Of a stretch of DNA of 64,000 nt, positions 10,506 to 23,833 are shown piece by piece. This DNA is from Armillaria gallica (taxonomy: Eukaryota; Basidiomycota; Agaricomycetes; Agaricales; Physalacriaceae). Within the stretch, counting starts at the first letter, position 1. Each line of letters starts with the position of its first letter. A model generated the notes under the pieces. The model saw only the letters and a list, made by a program, of their open reading frames with translations, ran no database searches and had not been told where the DNA came from. The stretch lies in assembly GCA_037576215.1 (NCBI GenBank), contig JBANDB010000011.1:1922001-1986000 (forward strand), read 5' to 3'. Both the position numbers and the translations under genes were made by a program.

Positions 10506-13238
10506 CGGTTTACCCTCCTGATGCGCCATGTACTTTTCACAGAAGTTTTGCCTGTAGGGAACCCAATGTAGCTTTGAAAGGACGAGGGAGGACAGAATTA
10601 GTGCTGTCTCGACTGCTTGGGCCCCAGAAGAGATCATTTATTGATTTATTCGTATCTTTATCTCCAATTGCTTCAAGGCGAAAACCGTTTCATATTTCTG
10701 ACTATCAGCACCTTGCCGAGCATACTCGATAAGCTCTGTCTTCTTTATTAACCGGATGGATCTTGTTCTGACTCGCGGAGGTTTCAGGTCCGGGTTGGTT
10801 CTATTCCTTCATCTCTTCCTCGTCACTCGTGAGACTCTTCTAATAATGAACTAAAGATCCTTTTAGATAGGTATTTTGTTAGGCAATTGTTGAGCATCTT
10901 CCATTTCTGTCTCCAGTGTCTCGGATTTGTTACATGGATATCAAAGAGCGAAGTGTTCGGGAGGCAGAGGTTTTTCATAGGATTGTATCCGAAAACTTAA
11001 CGAACACGCAGGTCCGCAAGTCCACTGAAGGCTAAACCTATCTGCTTCGCACGGAAATCTAGAGATTGATTGATGCAGACCCAGCCCACTGGATGGGGAT
11101 GGTGCACACTGCTCTGCTCGGCGGATATACACATACTGCTATGGTTGGACCCGTTCAAGGAGTGGACCTTCCCCAGGCGTAGGAGATATTTGATGCATAA
11201 TTCTGGACTTGAGGTCTTTAAATCTACGTCCAACCATCTTTCACGGGACGGAATGGTCTAGAAACAGTTTGTAATACGGGTGCGACGTCGCTGAACTCGA
11301 TTGGTGCACCGGTGTATACCCTTATCAAAGCCAGGTTCAATGATCAGTGACAGGTCGGAAGTGGCTCAAATGCTAAGCAATCTATTGAAGCCTATGGTCA
11401 CCAGAATGACTCACCGGGAGGAACGCACTGACGTGGTGGAACGTAAGGAACTATAGTCTGTAGAATCTTGATCGAAAACAGGGTCGCTCCTGGTTCACTC
11501 CGTACCCATCGTGCGTCCCTTCACTGACTTCAACGGCTCCGTCACGCAGCTTTGGGATCCCCGGTTGTTAGTTATTCAAGTAGATGTAAGTGGCTCATTT
11601 TCTATATTCGAACAATAGCGCACGAGGTAGTAGGTTTCTACCTCACATGCACTCCGATGTAGGTAATAGGTATGACCGCAGAAAGGAGCCAAGTAGTCAG
11701 GAGAAGAGTATCAAGACCTGAGTAGTAGAGAGGGTGACACTGATCGAGGTTTAGCTCGAATTGCCGGCAGGGACATGGGGTAGTGATGTCGGTATCAGTA
11801 TTACCGACCATGTTATGTACGTGTTGACTTGGTACGTTAACTATCCTTTACCGCAGCCCTTGACACACGTTTGATTCGACCGTAAGTATGCAAGCCCCAT
11901 GGGCTTGCTCAGTAACTGGACTGACGTCGTAATTATCGTTGCCGCTAATTCCATCGAGAGAGGAAACCGGTAACACAAACGGCTTTTTTCAAGAAGCCAA
12001 CAGATGGACAAGGGCAGCATACAAGCGCAGATCCCCTAAGAAAGATAGCAGGCACACAGGTACAATCTTAATAGTCACAGACGAAGACATAAGAAGTTGC
12101 CATATCAATTGACTCGGAGTAAGGATATCGGGGTGCAGCAATACAATTCGTTGAGACGGACGCATAGCAGTCATATGGAATGACCCAGCTTGAAACAGGA
12201 ATACGGAGAAATCGAGTGATGTGCGAGTCATTATAGTAATGTGTTGAACACGACGTGTCGTTGTTTTCTCGAGTGCGGAAATCTATCGACAGAACGCCGA
12301 TCAGCGCAAGCAGGACCACAATGCCAGCATTTTATAGCATTACAACCGCATCTTCATAGGTTCCACTTCAGGGACGCTACGCGTTATGAATAATCGGTCG
12401 TCAATACTAAATAGTGCTAGGTTCACAACGGGATGTCAATGTCAGCTCATCAGCAAAATTCAGAGCAAGATTTACGACGTGCTCACATGTCAGGAAACCT
12501 CTGCGAAGGGAAATGGAATGTGGAGCTGAAGAAAAGATGCACAGACAAGTCAGTCACTTCAGATCAATTCAAGATCAATTGTTGCATAAGTGTCGGCATT
12601 TTTTTATTGGTTCATTCCTTTTGGCGTGTCTAACATAACGCCCACCCGATTTTTTAACCCGCAGCGCTTGTCTTCTTGCATAATTTATTCTATTGCTTCG
12701 TTGCCGTACTTGCTCCCGAGTCGCCCACGACCGCATTATTTGTATCATATATCTGCTTTCAATTACATATGAGCGGGTATTGCGCTGTATGAACACTCAC
12801 GAGCCATGCACTTTATCTTCATATGCGTACAATCGGTATTTATTAGGTATCATTGGGTAATCTACTTCAGGGATTTCACAGTGAGTCTGAACACACGACC
12901 ACATATCATAGAGCCCATAGAATACGTGCAACGTCAGGACATGGAGATATAGAAACAGACAGAAGGGAGAAAGACGAATACTACACGACACAGATCAGAT
13001 AAAGAGACAGACAAGTTATGTGCAATTCTCAAAGCCCAAATAAATGTAAGGATCGATCGCGCTTGGAGGAGAAAGAAGGCGCACGTAGAAGTACCGCAGT
13101 TGTGAGTATCAGCGTCCGCGCAATAAAAACAGTAAAAACAAAGGAATCTGCAAGAATATGAGTTAAGAGTGTGAAAACCCGACAAGGAATGCACTCACGC
13201 ATGCTATGTACAAGAAATGCAAAAGGGCCGAAGCCGAG
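10506..13238. other. 2.7-kb stretch without recognised genes
   Basis: Both strands were read; no family, tRNA or transposon was recognised. The only frame with some protein character is on the minus strand at about 12068-12319, with a hydrophobic start, but it has no ATG in good context and no matching exons. Confidence 0.4.
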
Positions 13239-16200
13239 TCACCTTCCAGCGGGAGGCCAAATGTCCACAACCGTTCGCCTCCTCTCTCTCTTCAAACCAG
13301 GGAGAATAGAAGATGCCGCACTCCGATCAGCAGCGTGCGCCGCTTCTGTCCCGTCAAGCGACATCCTCGCCGACCGATTGACCGTCCGCCTCCAATCCCT
13401 CTCCGTCTCAGAACCTGACATCGGCGAATGGACATTAGCAACGATCTCTGCCTCATCCGCGTTCACAGAACCCGAAGAAGACGACTTCCGCTGCCTCTCA
13501 TCCTGCTGCTGAAGTCCGTTGAGCGTGGAGACCGAGATAGTGGACGGACGGGAGAAAGTCACCGAGCTTCGATTCGACTTGTTCGAATCCGTCCGTTGCA
13601 TCGGGCTCGCACCTGGGAAACTCAGTCGATCGGGAGAATTAGATACCGTATGTGTGGTTAGAGCCGTAGTCGTGTTTGGGCTCCGGACAGAGAAGATAGA
13701 GTTGAGGTTCTTGCGGCGAGAAAGGGTTTGATTTTGTTGATCCCGATTACGATCTTGAGATTGTTTTTCTGAAGGTGTAGGAGTGATGGAAAGTCGAGCT
13801 CGAAGAGATTCGGAGGGTAACGTCGGCAGTGGTCTTGGAATGTCAAGGGGAGGAAGAGTCTGAGTTCGATCGGGGGCGCGATTGATACGAGAGGCAGGTG
13901 TAGGCGATGGGTCAAAAGCACGAAGAGTTTCTTGAGAATCCAGCGTAGCGACACCGTTGGAAGGTTCCCGCGGCTGAACTCGTCGCATGGAGCCAGAACT
14001 TACCCCATTGGTAGTAGCACTTCGATGAGGTTCTCGAGGAGATGGGGTATCAAACACAGATCGCGGATAATCCTCGTTCTTCAACGTGTTGAGAGCCGAC
14101 GGAGGTCGAACAGCAAGAACACTTTCTGCCCTTGCATTGAGCCGTCGCGAGGCCTCTTCTCGCTCTCGATCCCGAATGTCCCAGCTATGTCGAGAATCAG
14201 CGCTACGTCTTCCGCTACCGTTCACAGGGGTTTCCGGGGTAAGATGAAGCCTCGATAGACGTCCCGTCAGACCGTCTTCATCCAAACTGATACTTCGGCT
14301 ATGAGAATCTCCAGCGCCACTCAAATCTCTAACAGTTTTGCCAACACCCAGCAGGAAACCTGTCACCGCTCTAACAAGCTCATCACTTGCCCTCATGCCC
14401 TCTCTATACTCCCCGCCAACTTTCCTCCATATCTCCACCAAGTCCGCATCCATGTCACGATCGCCAACCTCCGCATTAATCTGCTCCTCCAGTGCCCGTC
14501 CATTTCCACCCTTCATCAGTCCTTGCAGCCTTTCAGCGGCCGTCACTATACCCTGCGCATTCCTCAGCAAGTCATTGGACGCATTCAACTGCACCCGATT
14601 GACCTGGGATTCGAACATCGACAAGCTATTGTGCATAAGCTCTGTATGGTGTCCAGACTGTTGTATCCCTGAAACTCGTGGACTTGAGTACCGCTCCTGT
14701 CCACTGTACGCGCTGAGTGACGACTGCGACCTCTCCACGTCCCTCCGAGATACTGAACTATCTCCATCCCGTAAGGGATACGCACTTCGATGACTCCTCA
14801 GCTGACGCGAAGCTGATGAAGGGCGATCGTCATCATCTTCGAAATCTCGGCCATATTCCGCCATCGACGTAGCTGCTCTCGTTCCAACAATAGTACCAGC
14901 ACGAGTCCTAATATCGCTGCCCCGCTTCTCTTCGTCATCCTTCAAACCTATACCAGCTGCTCGCAACCCTTCACCAGCCAAGCTTCTACCCTTAGCACCC
15001 ACGGTCAACGCACTCTCTGCACTCCCACCCCGTGGTGTTTGCCGTCGTCCTATAGCAGGTACATCGTTATCATCAGTAGGGGATGTGGCCGACAGATCCT
15101 CGCTCATCCAACGCGTTTGATGCCGTCGATTCAGGTCTCGCACAGTTGACGATCTAGCAGGTGTTTTTGGGAGAGATGAGAAATGTAGGGTAGAACTTCG
15201 GGTAAGTGTATCATGAACACCGTTCCGCTGAGACGTCGAGCCACCGCCACCGGGTGAATCACGAAATTCCGGTGGGAGAGGCTGCCTCTTCTTCCCTAGA
15301 CCCACGGTGGGACTCCGTCTGGACGACGCAACCGCTGCCAGCGCGCTTTGCGTTACGCCACGGTCCGGAGATCTTGTACGGAAGGATGTTACTTCTGTGA
15401 GAGCAACTGAAGCGCGCTTCCGGATATGGGAAGGGGAATTTGATGAATGCGAGGAATTGGACTTGGATGCGAGAAGGTCCTGTCCGGGAGATGAGGGGGC
15501 GGATACAAGGCGCTGTCGGCTACGTGGCGTAGACGGGCGAGGATCGGAAGAGCCTGTTCGGGAGGACGTATGTGAGGAGGAAGAGTGGGAATTTGGTGAG
15601 AATACGGGAGGATGGAGAGACTCCCGCTCGGTTTCAGAGCCCGACTGGTGATCTGGGGTAACTTGGTGGGAATGGCGTGACGAGCGTGTTTTTGATGAGG
15701 ATGAGGAAGACTGGGACGATGTTGAGGCAAGTGGTGGGGCATGATGCTTGGGTGTAGTGGGGTGACGTGGTTTGGGTGAAGGCGTACTTAGCCGAGAGTA
15801 AGAAGAAAGTTTATCGAGGGCCTAGAAAGATAAAAAATTAGAGAAGGAAAAGGATCAGGTCATCCGAAAGACGTACCATTCGGTTCCTCTGCGTGAGGCT
15901 TTTGACGCGTTCGAGCGCCTGTACATTCTCGCTCGAAGATATGGAAGACTGTCGTCTGATAAGACGCGCTGTATTATCCTCGTCATCGTTGTTGTCATGG
16001 TCGTTGTCATAATCGTCATCGTCGTCTGGATCGACCGGACGACCAGTGGACCCATCCTGCTCTTCTTCAAAAGCATGGTGAAATGTCTTTACATTCGATT
16101 CAGTGAGCATGGCACCGGGATGGGGCCGAGCTCTTCGAGCGATGCTGGCAGGATCGCCTGTGCTTCCGCTGCCAGTAGAATTCGTTGCCGGTGGAGAAGG

Positions 16201-16356
16201 GAGACCGGAACCTTTTGAGCTCGTGCTCGCGACAGGACTTGGTGGTTCCGGTAAATCAGGCAGGTTTGGGGGAGAAGATATATACAGAGGATCTTTCCCC
16301 AAGTATACAGCAGAAAGCGGACGTTTTCCAGTAGAACTGATAGGTCGGGGGGACAT
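13239..16356 (-). CDS. Large disordered protein, unknown function (1020 aa)
   Basis: Two exons (15877-16356 and 13239-15821), uninterrupted and in frame, with one 55-bp intron. The protein is rich in Ser, Arg and Pro throughout. An acidic Asp/Asn run lies at residues ~110-125, and a short conserved-looking helix around 'ALERVKSLTQRNRMALDKLS' spans the intron. 'SALAAVASSRRSP' lies in the middle. A helical stretch of about 110 residues, probably coiled coil ('FESQVNRVQLNASNDLLRNA', 'EIWRKVGGEYREGMRASDEL'), lies at residues ~540-660. The C-terminus is a basic 'KRERRRTVVDIWPP' tail. The pattern suggests a cytoskeletal or spindle-associated scaffold, but I do not recognise the family. Confidence 0.8.
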
Positions 16357-18041
16357 TTAGAACTTTTCTGGTAGCTGAGGATCGATAGAGAACAAAAAAG
16401 AGCGAAATGTTGGAGCCCCAAGGCCTAACAAAAAGGCATGAAGAGAAGGGAAAGACCGCAGTGCCCGTCGTGGGCGTCGGAGGGAAGGGAGCAACGTTGT
16501 CTGCATCTGTTTGCCAGCACGCCCTTCACGTGCGGACGTCACTTCACGCCAAACGTCTAGCGGCAATTCGGATGGGCCTACCATATTGTCTTCCTGTTTC
16601 TTGCTTGCGCTTGGTGAATTTCTTGGTGGTGTTGGGACTTAGATGTGTGACAAACAATGCTTCCCATCGCTATGGCCTTGCAATGGAAACAATAACAAAC
16701 CACCGACTCGGACAAGAATAACTTCAAGTTTCGGTTCTACTGGCAGCTTCGTCGTGACCGTTTCACCTCGTAATTCCACTTTGTTAATCTTACCTTGTTT
16801 AGGTTTGCTGTCTTCATACTCCCGCGGCACCGATTATAAGAATCGAAGCCGAACCGGCGACTTCAGCTCAAGCCTCAAGGCGAGAATTCTCTGCATACTG
16901 TGCCTGGTCTCTGTGTTTGACGTTTGTGAACAGGAAATGCCAATGATCTGACCACACCCGTGTCAGAAAAATTTAAAATCCAAGAGTCTCGTCGGCTTCC
17001 TTGGAGAAAGAAAAAACCAAATATTTATCCTACAAATCGAGGGTCATATGGTCGCAGCAGTCGGCCACGACAGCCCGTGTGCGGTGGTTTCCAACGCGCC
17101 TACCGAGGCAGCAACCGGTAACAAACATCTTCTGACCCTATTGGCAACTTCCGCCCTTCAGGATAGAATACCAGTGTGCCGTCATGATTAGCGCACGAGA
17201 ACGGACTACGGAGGTGACATTCATCCGGACTTTCCCGCCCCAAACACATTGTTCCCCGTCGAGGTGTGCATAGGTGAATATACTATATTCCACGTGCTGG
17301 ATTCCTCGTAACATCCGCACTGTAGGGCCCGAGGATACGTCCAGTATGATCGAAGACCTATGTTCTTTCGGATTTACAGACGTCGAACGAAACGCTAATA
17401 AAAAGCTACGCAGCTGCCGGTTCGCATATCATTGATCGAAAATCAGATTCAATCAGGTCCCGTTGGATCTCATGAGATGAGATCTTTACTGCGCACAATC
17501 CCCTCATTCAAGTGAACCAACGCAGCGACTCGATTCATTTCTCGCATCCGGAAAACACAGCGCGGATGTCCGTCCCGAATACGGACCGGTCCCGGAATAG
17601 GTATGAAGCTGGTTACTTGGCTTCCGTGTTTTAACCGAAAACCCATTGGTGGTCCTCTGCCCTATGTGCTGTGATGCGATTTTTTAATTTTCACCGCCTG
17701 TCAAACCTCTTACCTCCGTGAAAGTACGCCGTTGAAGGAAATTCTTTGTTGTGACTGCTCGTTAACCGACGTCGCGTTGTCGCATTGTTAGTCATAACAT
17801 TGGACAACTAGTTTTCGGTGGCGTTTGATGTTCCTTCTTTTCGGCGGGCCGTCCTGTGTAGAGACTGCTCTGAGTTTCTACACAGAGAGAATGGCATCGT
17901 GACTTTACCATCTGACTTTCGTTGGGGTGTTGGAGCAGTATGTGGCTTACTGGCGGACCGCGTACGGGACGCTTTTGGAGTCAGGTATAAAGGCAATTAG
18001 ACATCGAGTGATTCGCGAAGAACACTTCTTACAGGTGCACA
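16357..18041. other. Intergenic between divergent genes
   Basis: Shared upstream region of the disordered-protein gene (-) and the GH127 gene (+). No gene or tRNA could be supported. It includes the TATA-like element listed separately. Confidence 0.4.
17986..17992 (+). promoter_or_regulatory. TATA-like box of the GH127 gene
   Basis: TATAAAG lies 50-56 bp upstream of the ATG at 18042, a plausible core-promoter position for a fungal gene with a short leader. Confidence 0.45.
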
Positions 18042-21000
18042 ATGGTGAGCACACTCCATCAACTCCGTCGTGAAACTGATCATAAGGGTGTAGAAAATCC
18101 TGCTTCCTTTACTGTCAACGGCCTATTTTGGAGTCCTTTCGATTTTCGGAGCGCGTAAGTGTACATATCAGTGGAAGCGTTACGTGATTTTCTTAGTCAG
18201 AATCTCTCTGCAAGTCGTCGCACCGGTGTATAACAGAATTCCAACGGGGGCGATCAAACCAGCCGGATGGGCCTTGGATCAAGGTAATGTCCAGGCGGAA
18301 GGCCTCGCCGGACATTTGATGGACTTCGACAGCTAGTGAGCCTGAACCAGGATCCTTTCTTGTCAGAGCACCGTCTGATGGATTATTTCTAGCGTCAACG
18401 GGTCAATCTGGGTAGAGGGAGGCTCCATCGAGTACAGTGCGATGCACGAATCAGCCCCGTATTGGTTGTAAGTCTGGCCATTTCTCTATTATATTTCAAT
18501 GGCGCCACTATATTCCTCTCAATTGACAATTTTCAAACGAAAGCAACGGCATGGTGGCGCTGGCTTTTCAACTTGAAGATGAACGCCTCTTGGGTCAAGT
18601 CCGTGCATTCTTGGATTGGACTCTAGACCATCAAGGCGATGATGGTTGGATTGGACCCGAGGTCCTTGACGGGTCATCGGATGTTCCCCGTCTGACATGG
18701 CCCCGTTATCTTGTTTTAATGGGACTTGTTGTGAGTGCTATTCGCAGTTATTCAAGCAGTTCTTTATGATGTTGAAATAGCAATATGCCGAAGCGGACCC
18801 TTCCCAAACCGAACGGATCGTAGACGCCATGCACAAATTTATCACACTTGTTCATAGTACCTGGTCGTCCGGCTCGGAGGGCGATCCTACAGATGGCTTC
18901 CAGTTTGAGTATCAATACGTGAGATGGGAAGAAGTGACTTCTTGCCCTTATTTTATTAAAACTAAACTTTTTTCTTTCCTAGTTGGTCTACTCCTTACAA
19001 TGGTTATATGATAACCATCCCAACGGTCTGAGTTCCCCACACATACTAATGAATTCATATTACCACGTTGTTCATATTGATTCTACGATGCAGGCCGGGA
19101 AAATCTTTTAATCGAGACGATGCAACTCGTCAGAGACTCGGGTTTTTCCTGGAAAGACGACTGGTATACGGAGGCCACTTTTGCAAGGGAAGCAGTGACA
19201 TCCTTCTTCTCCTACACGTAAGCAAACCAAGCCTTGTTCAATGGGCAGAACAACCCAGTCTCACGGAGAACTGATCAAAAAAACTCACCCTGCAGGCATG
19301 GTGTGAACAACGCAGAAGGTATGAATTGCCAATACCGGTTGTTTGGCTCGCATTTACGAAATTCTGTGAGGCTAGCGCTCAAGTCTGAGGCGCTGGCGTA
19401 TCGTTTTACGGGTGATCCGGCAGACGTTCAGAGCACTTTCGACCGGCTTGACATGATATATCAATATCACGGGCGCGCCTCCGGTTCGTCTGAGTATTCA
19501 TCCCCACTGTAAAATCTATTTACAAGCCGGTTCCGATTCTTTTATGTACAGGTACCTTTTCAGCCGACGAACATCTCGCTGGTCTCGGTCCTTCTCGTGG
19601 GTGCGTTCATGCCGTAACTTGTGTAGCAGGGATTCTTGACGTCCTGGCAGAACTGAACTGTGCACCGTAGTGTGGGTCGCTGCACAGCGACTTGCTTGTT
19701 CGAGCTGAGTTTTTTCCAAGGGAACAAATCTTCTCGCTTGCAACAATCTACCAAATATTTGGCAACAATTCTTTGGCCGATCGCGCGGAGAAAATAGGTA
19801 GGTGTATGATCTGGGGCTTTGTGGCAACTGTGGACTGACCTCAGTTGGGCAGCGTATAATGCATTACCTGCCGGAATAATGCATGATTGGTGGTGTAGGT
19901 TTACCCCTTCTACCTAAACTTCCCGGCGCTTAAGATTCTCCGTCTGTTATCATCAGCACACCAGTATGACCAAGAAGGTCACAGACACTTGGCTAATTTG
20001 TTCCTTTTCTGTTTTATTTTAACATTCTTATACAGTCAATCAAATTTGGGCTCAGGAAATGGTCCCATCGCCATGGGGAAATAATGGTCCTAGGTCAAAC
20101 ATCTTCGGATTCGAGCCGTGAGTTCCATTTTTTATTGGTGTCACTAAATAGAGGATCTTCTACAACGTGTAGGAATTACCCATGTTGTACCGCCAATCAT
20201 CCGCAAGCATATCCGAAATTCTGGGCTCATGCGTTCATGACCGATCCAGCGGACGACGGGTTGCTTCATGTTTTTCTGGGGCCCTATACGTATTCCGGAA
20301 TCGTTGGCGCGTCCAACCAAGTTGACGGTCTGTCATTCCTTTTTTTGACCGCCGCCCTCCCCAACTCTCTCACCATTCCTCCTATTCAGTTGTCGTCGAT
20401 ACCATTTACCCGTTCAATAACACGCTCAAGTATCAAATCGCAACGAGCGAACCACTGATTTTCAAGATCCGTATACCAGATTGGGCTACGGAAGAAAGTG
20501 TGATATCGGTGAATGGGGAGGAGACGACGACCCTGACGCTTGACGACGCGAACTTCCAGGTCGTTGAGGTGAATGTTTGATTGCGGAGTGGCCAGGTAAC
20601 TCGGCTGACATGGTCTAGCTTTCGGAAGGGTCATCGACGATAGTTCTTTCCCTTCACGCTGTCCTTGACATCGAAAAACGGTTCAACGATGCTATCGCCA
20701 TCAACTATGGGGCGCTTAACTATGCCATAGAACTGTCTTACAACAGTACGGTTACTGAGGGATTACGGTACGGTTCTGTGACTTGCAGGAATGCTTCAAG
20801 ATTTTTCTCACCTTCACTGACAGGAGCGAACAAGCTTTGAACGATGTGAAAAGTCTTTATCCAAATGCACCTGCTGAGTATCTTACACCGGCAAGTACCA
20901 TTTTCTTTTTCATTCGGGCGCCTGACTTACGGGGAAAATCTAGTACGATAATCACACCAAGGACCACACGCTACTCCCTACCACGGAATGGCGTCTCGCT

Positions 21001-21313
21001 ATTGATCCTTCTACTATTGAGATTGTCGATCGTTCTTCCGAGGTGTCAAACTTACCGTTCTACGTCTGGGCACCCGGTTCTCAGCCTATCACCATGACTG
21101 GTTCGTACATCTACCTGCCTTCTTCACACTAATTAAAGTGCTTCTCATCCAGCGGCTGCATGCCAAATCGACTGGGAAATTTTCAGTGGAACCGCCGCCT
21201 CTCCCCCTCAAAGTCCAAATGCTTGCGCCAGCGATACCTTCGAAGTCAAGCTTGTTCCGTTTGGGGCTGCGAAGCTTCGCTTGGGGGAGATTCCTACGAT
21301 GATCATAGCTTGA
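18042..21313 (+). CDS. Secreted GH127-type glycosidase (DUF1680)
   Basis: Twenty-two exons that splice cleanly. The first coding exon is just ATG (18042-18044), split from a hydrophobic leader ('KILLPLLSTAYFGVLS') that looks like a signal peptide. The family's landmarks appear in order: 'AEGLAGHL', 'WFNGMVALAFQLEDERLLGQ', 'HGVNNAEALKSEALAYRFTG', 'GTFSADEHLAG', 'SRGTELCTVVEQIFSLATIY', 'YNALPA', 'SHQYDQEVNQIWAQ' and 'NYPCCTANHPQAYPKF'. The last contains the paired Cys of the metal-associated active site typical of GH127/146 beta-L-arabinofuranosidases. The C-terminal beta domain follows. The intron at 20891-20943 is GC-AG. Substrate inferred: arabinofuranosides of plant polymers or glycoproteins. 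Confidence 0.85.
20891..20943 (+). other. GC-AG intron in the GH127 gene
   Basis: The donor reads CCG|gcaagt and the acceptor aaatctag|TAC. The phase is 0 and the join gives '...EYLTPYDNHTKDH', which continues the family alignment. No GT donor nearby gives a frame. Confidence 0.75.
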
Positions 21314-21461
21314 AATGACACCTATATACATAATTTGTACATGTAATATATAAATTGGCTTTGCACAAATTCGATACACTCGGGCGATGAGCCAATCTTG
21401 AGCAACCCATTTTAGGCGCAAGGTCGTCACGTGCACGAGACACCACTTAGTCCCGACTACG

Positions 21462-23833
21462 ATGGACGTCGAACGGGGCGTGAAGGAGTACGATCCAATA
21501 GAGACTGAAACGCCGCAGTCCCCACGTTCTCGGGATGAGTGGCCCAAGAGCCCGATATACCAGCCAGCACCCTCATTCTACACCCAGCCCCATTTACTCT
21601 GCTTCATCTTGCCATCGCCTTCCTTGCTGGATCCTTAGGCTGTTTCTTCGCTCAGTACGCTATATGTGGGACAACCTGCTTCTCAGATGACGCGGCCAGT
21701 GGTGTGACAGGCAGCTACGACGATGCTATCGCCTTAGCGCCTCCTTACGTCGGCTCGACGAGCCGGGACATTTTCCCACCACCTACGCCGACGAACGTTT
21801 TCCCGTCTCTCTTCCCCACGGACGTCGGATATGCTGGAGGAACGCCCACTGGAGTCGAGCCTGCGTTGATAGCGACGGCCCCGTCGTACCCTATACACAG
21901 CGGCGCCGCGGTGCTCGTCGCGCCTCAGTTGATGACGCACAAGCAGAAGACGGAGTCATTTGATTTGTTCAAGAAGTGGGGCAACCTCTCGCCGTGGTAC
22001 AGTGTGGATAGGAAGACATTTGGACTGGATTCGAGCCCTGAAACGCCAGACACATGTAGGATTACAGGCTTGCATTTCTTGCATAGACACGGGGCTAGGT
22101 ATCCGACTGCATGGGGTAAGTGATAAATCTTTGTGGTGGATGGACCTAATCGTTTTTTTCGCAGCGTCGTACGGTGGCCCGGCGAACTTCTCGGGAAGGC
22201 TGCACGATGCGGCTGCAGGATTGAGCGCGTCTGGAGACCTGGAATTTTTGAACGAATGGTAGGTCGTTTTCGGTTACGACAGGAGCACTGAACGAACCCG
22301 TTTACAGGACGTACAAGCTTGGAGAAGAAGTCCTTACACCCTTTGGGAGACAGCAGCTTTGTCAGTCTGGATCCGTATCTTATATTGCATATTCTCACCT
22401 TGCCTTCCAGATGACTTGGGTATTTCAATGAGACTCAAGTATGGATACCTTCTCAAGAACTTTACGGAGTCCAATACTATTCCTGTTTCCGGACCGAATC
22501 CCAGTAAGTATCTTCCTCGAGACGAGATGGCTCAGTGTTCATTCGTGTGCAGAGACCGTATGCTCAACTCTGCCCTGAACTTCGCAATTGGCTTCTTTGG
22601 GTACCCATTCGAAGGTCAGTATCAGCAAAGTATCACCATCGAAGCAACTGGTGTAAGTTCTCGTTGTCATCGATCCTTCGTCGTCTGACCGTCTCGTAGT
22701 TCAACAATACTTTGGCCCCATATGATACGTATGACATTTGTACGTCCACAACATCTTGCCCTGACAGCCTTGCAGATGCCCGAATGCCAATATCGGTTCC
22801 AGAAGCGATCGTGGCAAGTGGTACGTGGAAAGATGGGCTGCCATCTACTTGAAGAATGCCCAAGAGCGCCTCCAACGTCAACTCAATGGGTATAATTTGA
22901 CCATTGAAGACACATATGTTCTTCAGCAGATGTGCGCGTACGAGGTGCGCATCTGATCCCGTTGCAAAGGATCCGCGTACTGAGAATACATCTAGACGGT
23001 GGCGCTGGGGTATTCGCAATTCTGCACGCTCTTTACGGAAGAAGAATGGGATGGCTTCGATTATGCGTGGGGGTTCCTGTCTATGGCCTTCTCTGTTATC
23101 ATACTGACGTCGTCTTTCTCGGCAGTCTGGACCTGAGTTTCTGGTACAACTCCGCGTTCGGATCTCCCGTTGGCCGTGTTCAGGGCACCGGGTACGTCCA
23201 AGAGCTCGTGGCTCGGCTCACGCAGGAACGCATCAAGGAACATAGGCTCTCGACGAACGCCACACTGGACGATGACCCTACGACCTTCCCCTTTGGGAAC
23301 AGTTTGTATGTGGATGCTACCCACGAAGTGGTGGTTTTGAACAGTAAGTTCCGTGCATCGCTATTCTGGGAATGCAGAGCTAATTCACGGTTCTCTGCAC
23401 TTTTATTTGTCCAGTCATCACCGCATTGAACTTGACAACCTTAGCTGCCACTGGGCCGCTCCCGTATGACCACATACCCGAAAACCGGTCATTCAAGGTA
23501 TCCGAGCTGGCTCCGTTTGCAACGAACATGCAGTTCCAGTGTATGTAGACTTCTTCTTTCATATCATCAACGGTACTAACGTAAATAGTATTGGAATGTA
23601 CGTCGGTTCCGGGGCAGCAAATCCGTATCGTTATCAACGATGGGGTCGTACCGCTCACGGGGATCAAGGGGTGTCCTGACCAGAAGGATGGTATGTGCCC
23701 GGTGGAGACGTTTGTGGCGGCCCAAAAGGAGTTGATTGATAAGGTTGACTGGGTGTATGATTGTTTCGAGGAGTGGGATGTACCAGAGGGACCGGCATGG
23801 GAGACGGTTACAGGCGACTCGCCCAAGTTTTGA
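21462..23833 (+). CDS. Membrane-anchored histidine acid phosphatase (phytase-like)
   Basis: Eleven exons: 21462-22115, 22165-22258, 22308-22360, 22411-22503, 22553-22652, 22700-22728, 22776-22944, 22996-23066, 23126-23343, 23415-23540 and 23589-23833. The N-terminus has a charged cytosolic segment and one hydrophobic anchor ('LLHLAIAFLAGSLGCFFAQY') rather than a cleaved signal. A Pro/Ser-rich stalk follows, then the phosphatase domain with 'LHFLHRHGARYPT' (RHGxRxP, the phosphohistidine motif). The distal acid motif is near 'YVDATHEVVVLN', with a conserved 'FDYALDLSFWYNSAFGSPVG' between. It would hydrolyse extracellular phosphomonoesters. The frame is lost twice by one base: CCCC at 21588-21591 needs five C, and TTT at 22496-22498 needs four T ('PVFRTESQDRM'). 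It sits in tandem with SEC11. Confidence 0.82.

Noticed and set aside
12068..12319. Minus-strand frame with hydrophobic start as a small secreted protein
   Set aside because: No ATG in good context, no splice support and no cysteine pattern; left unannotated.
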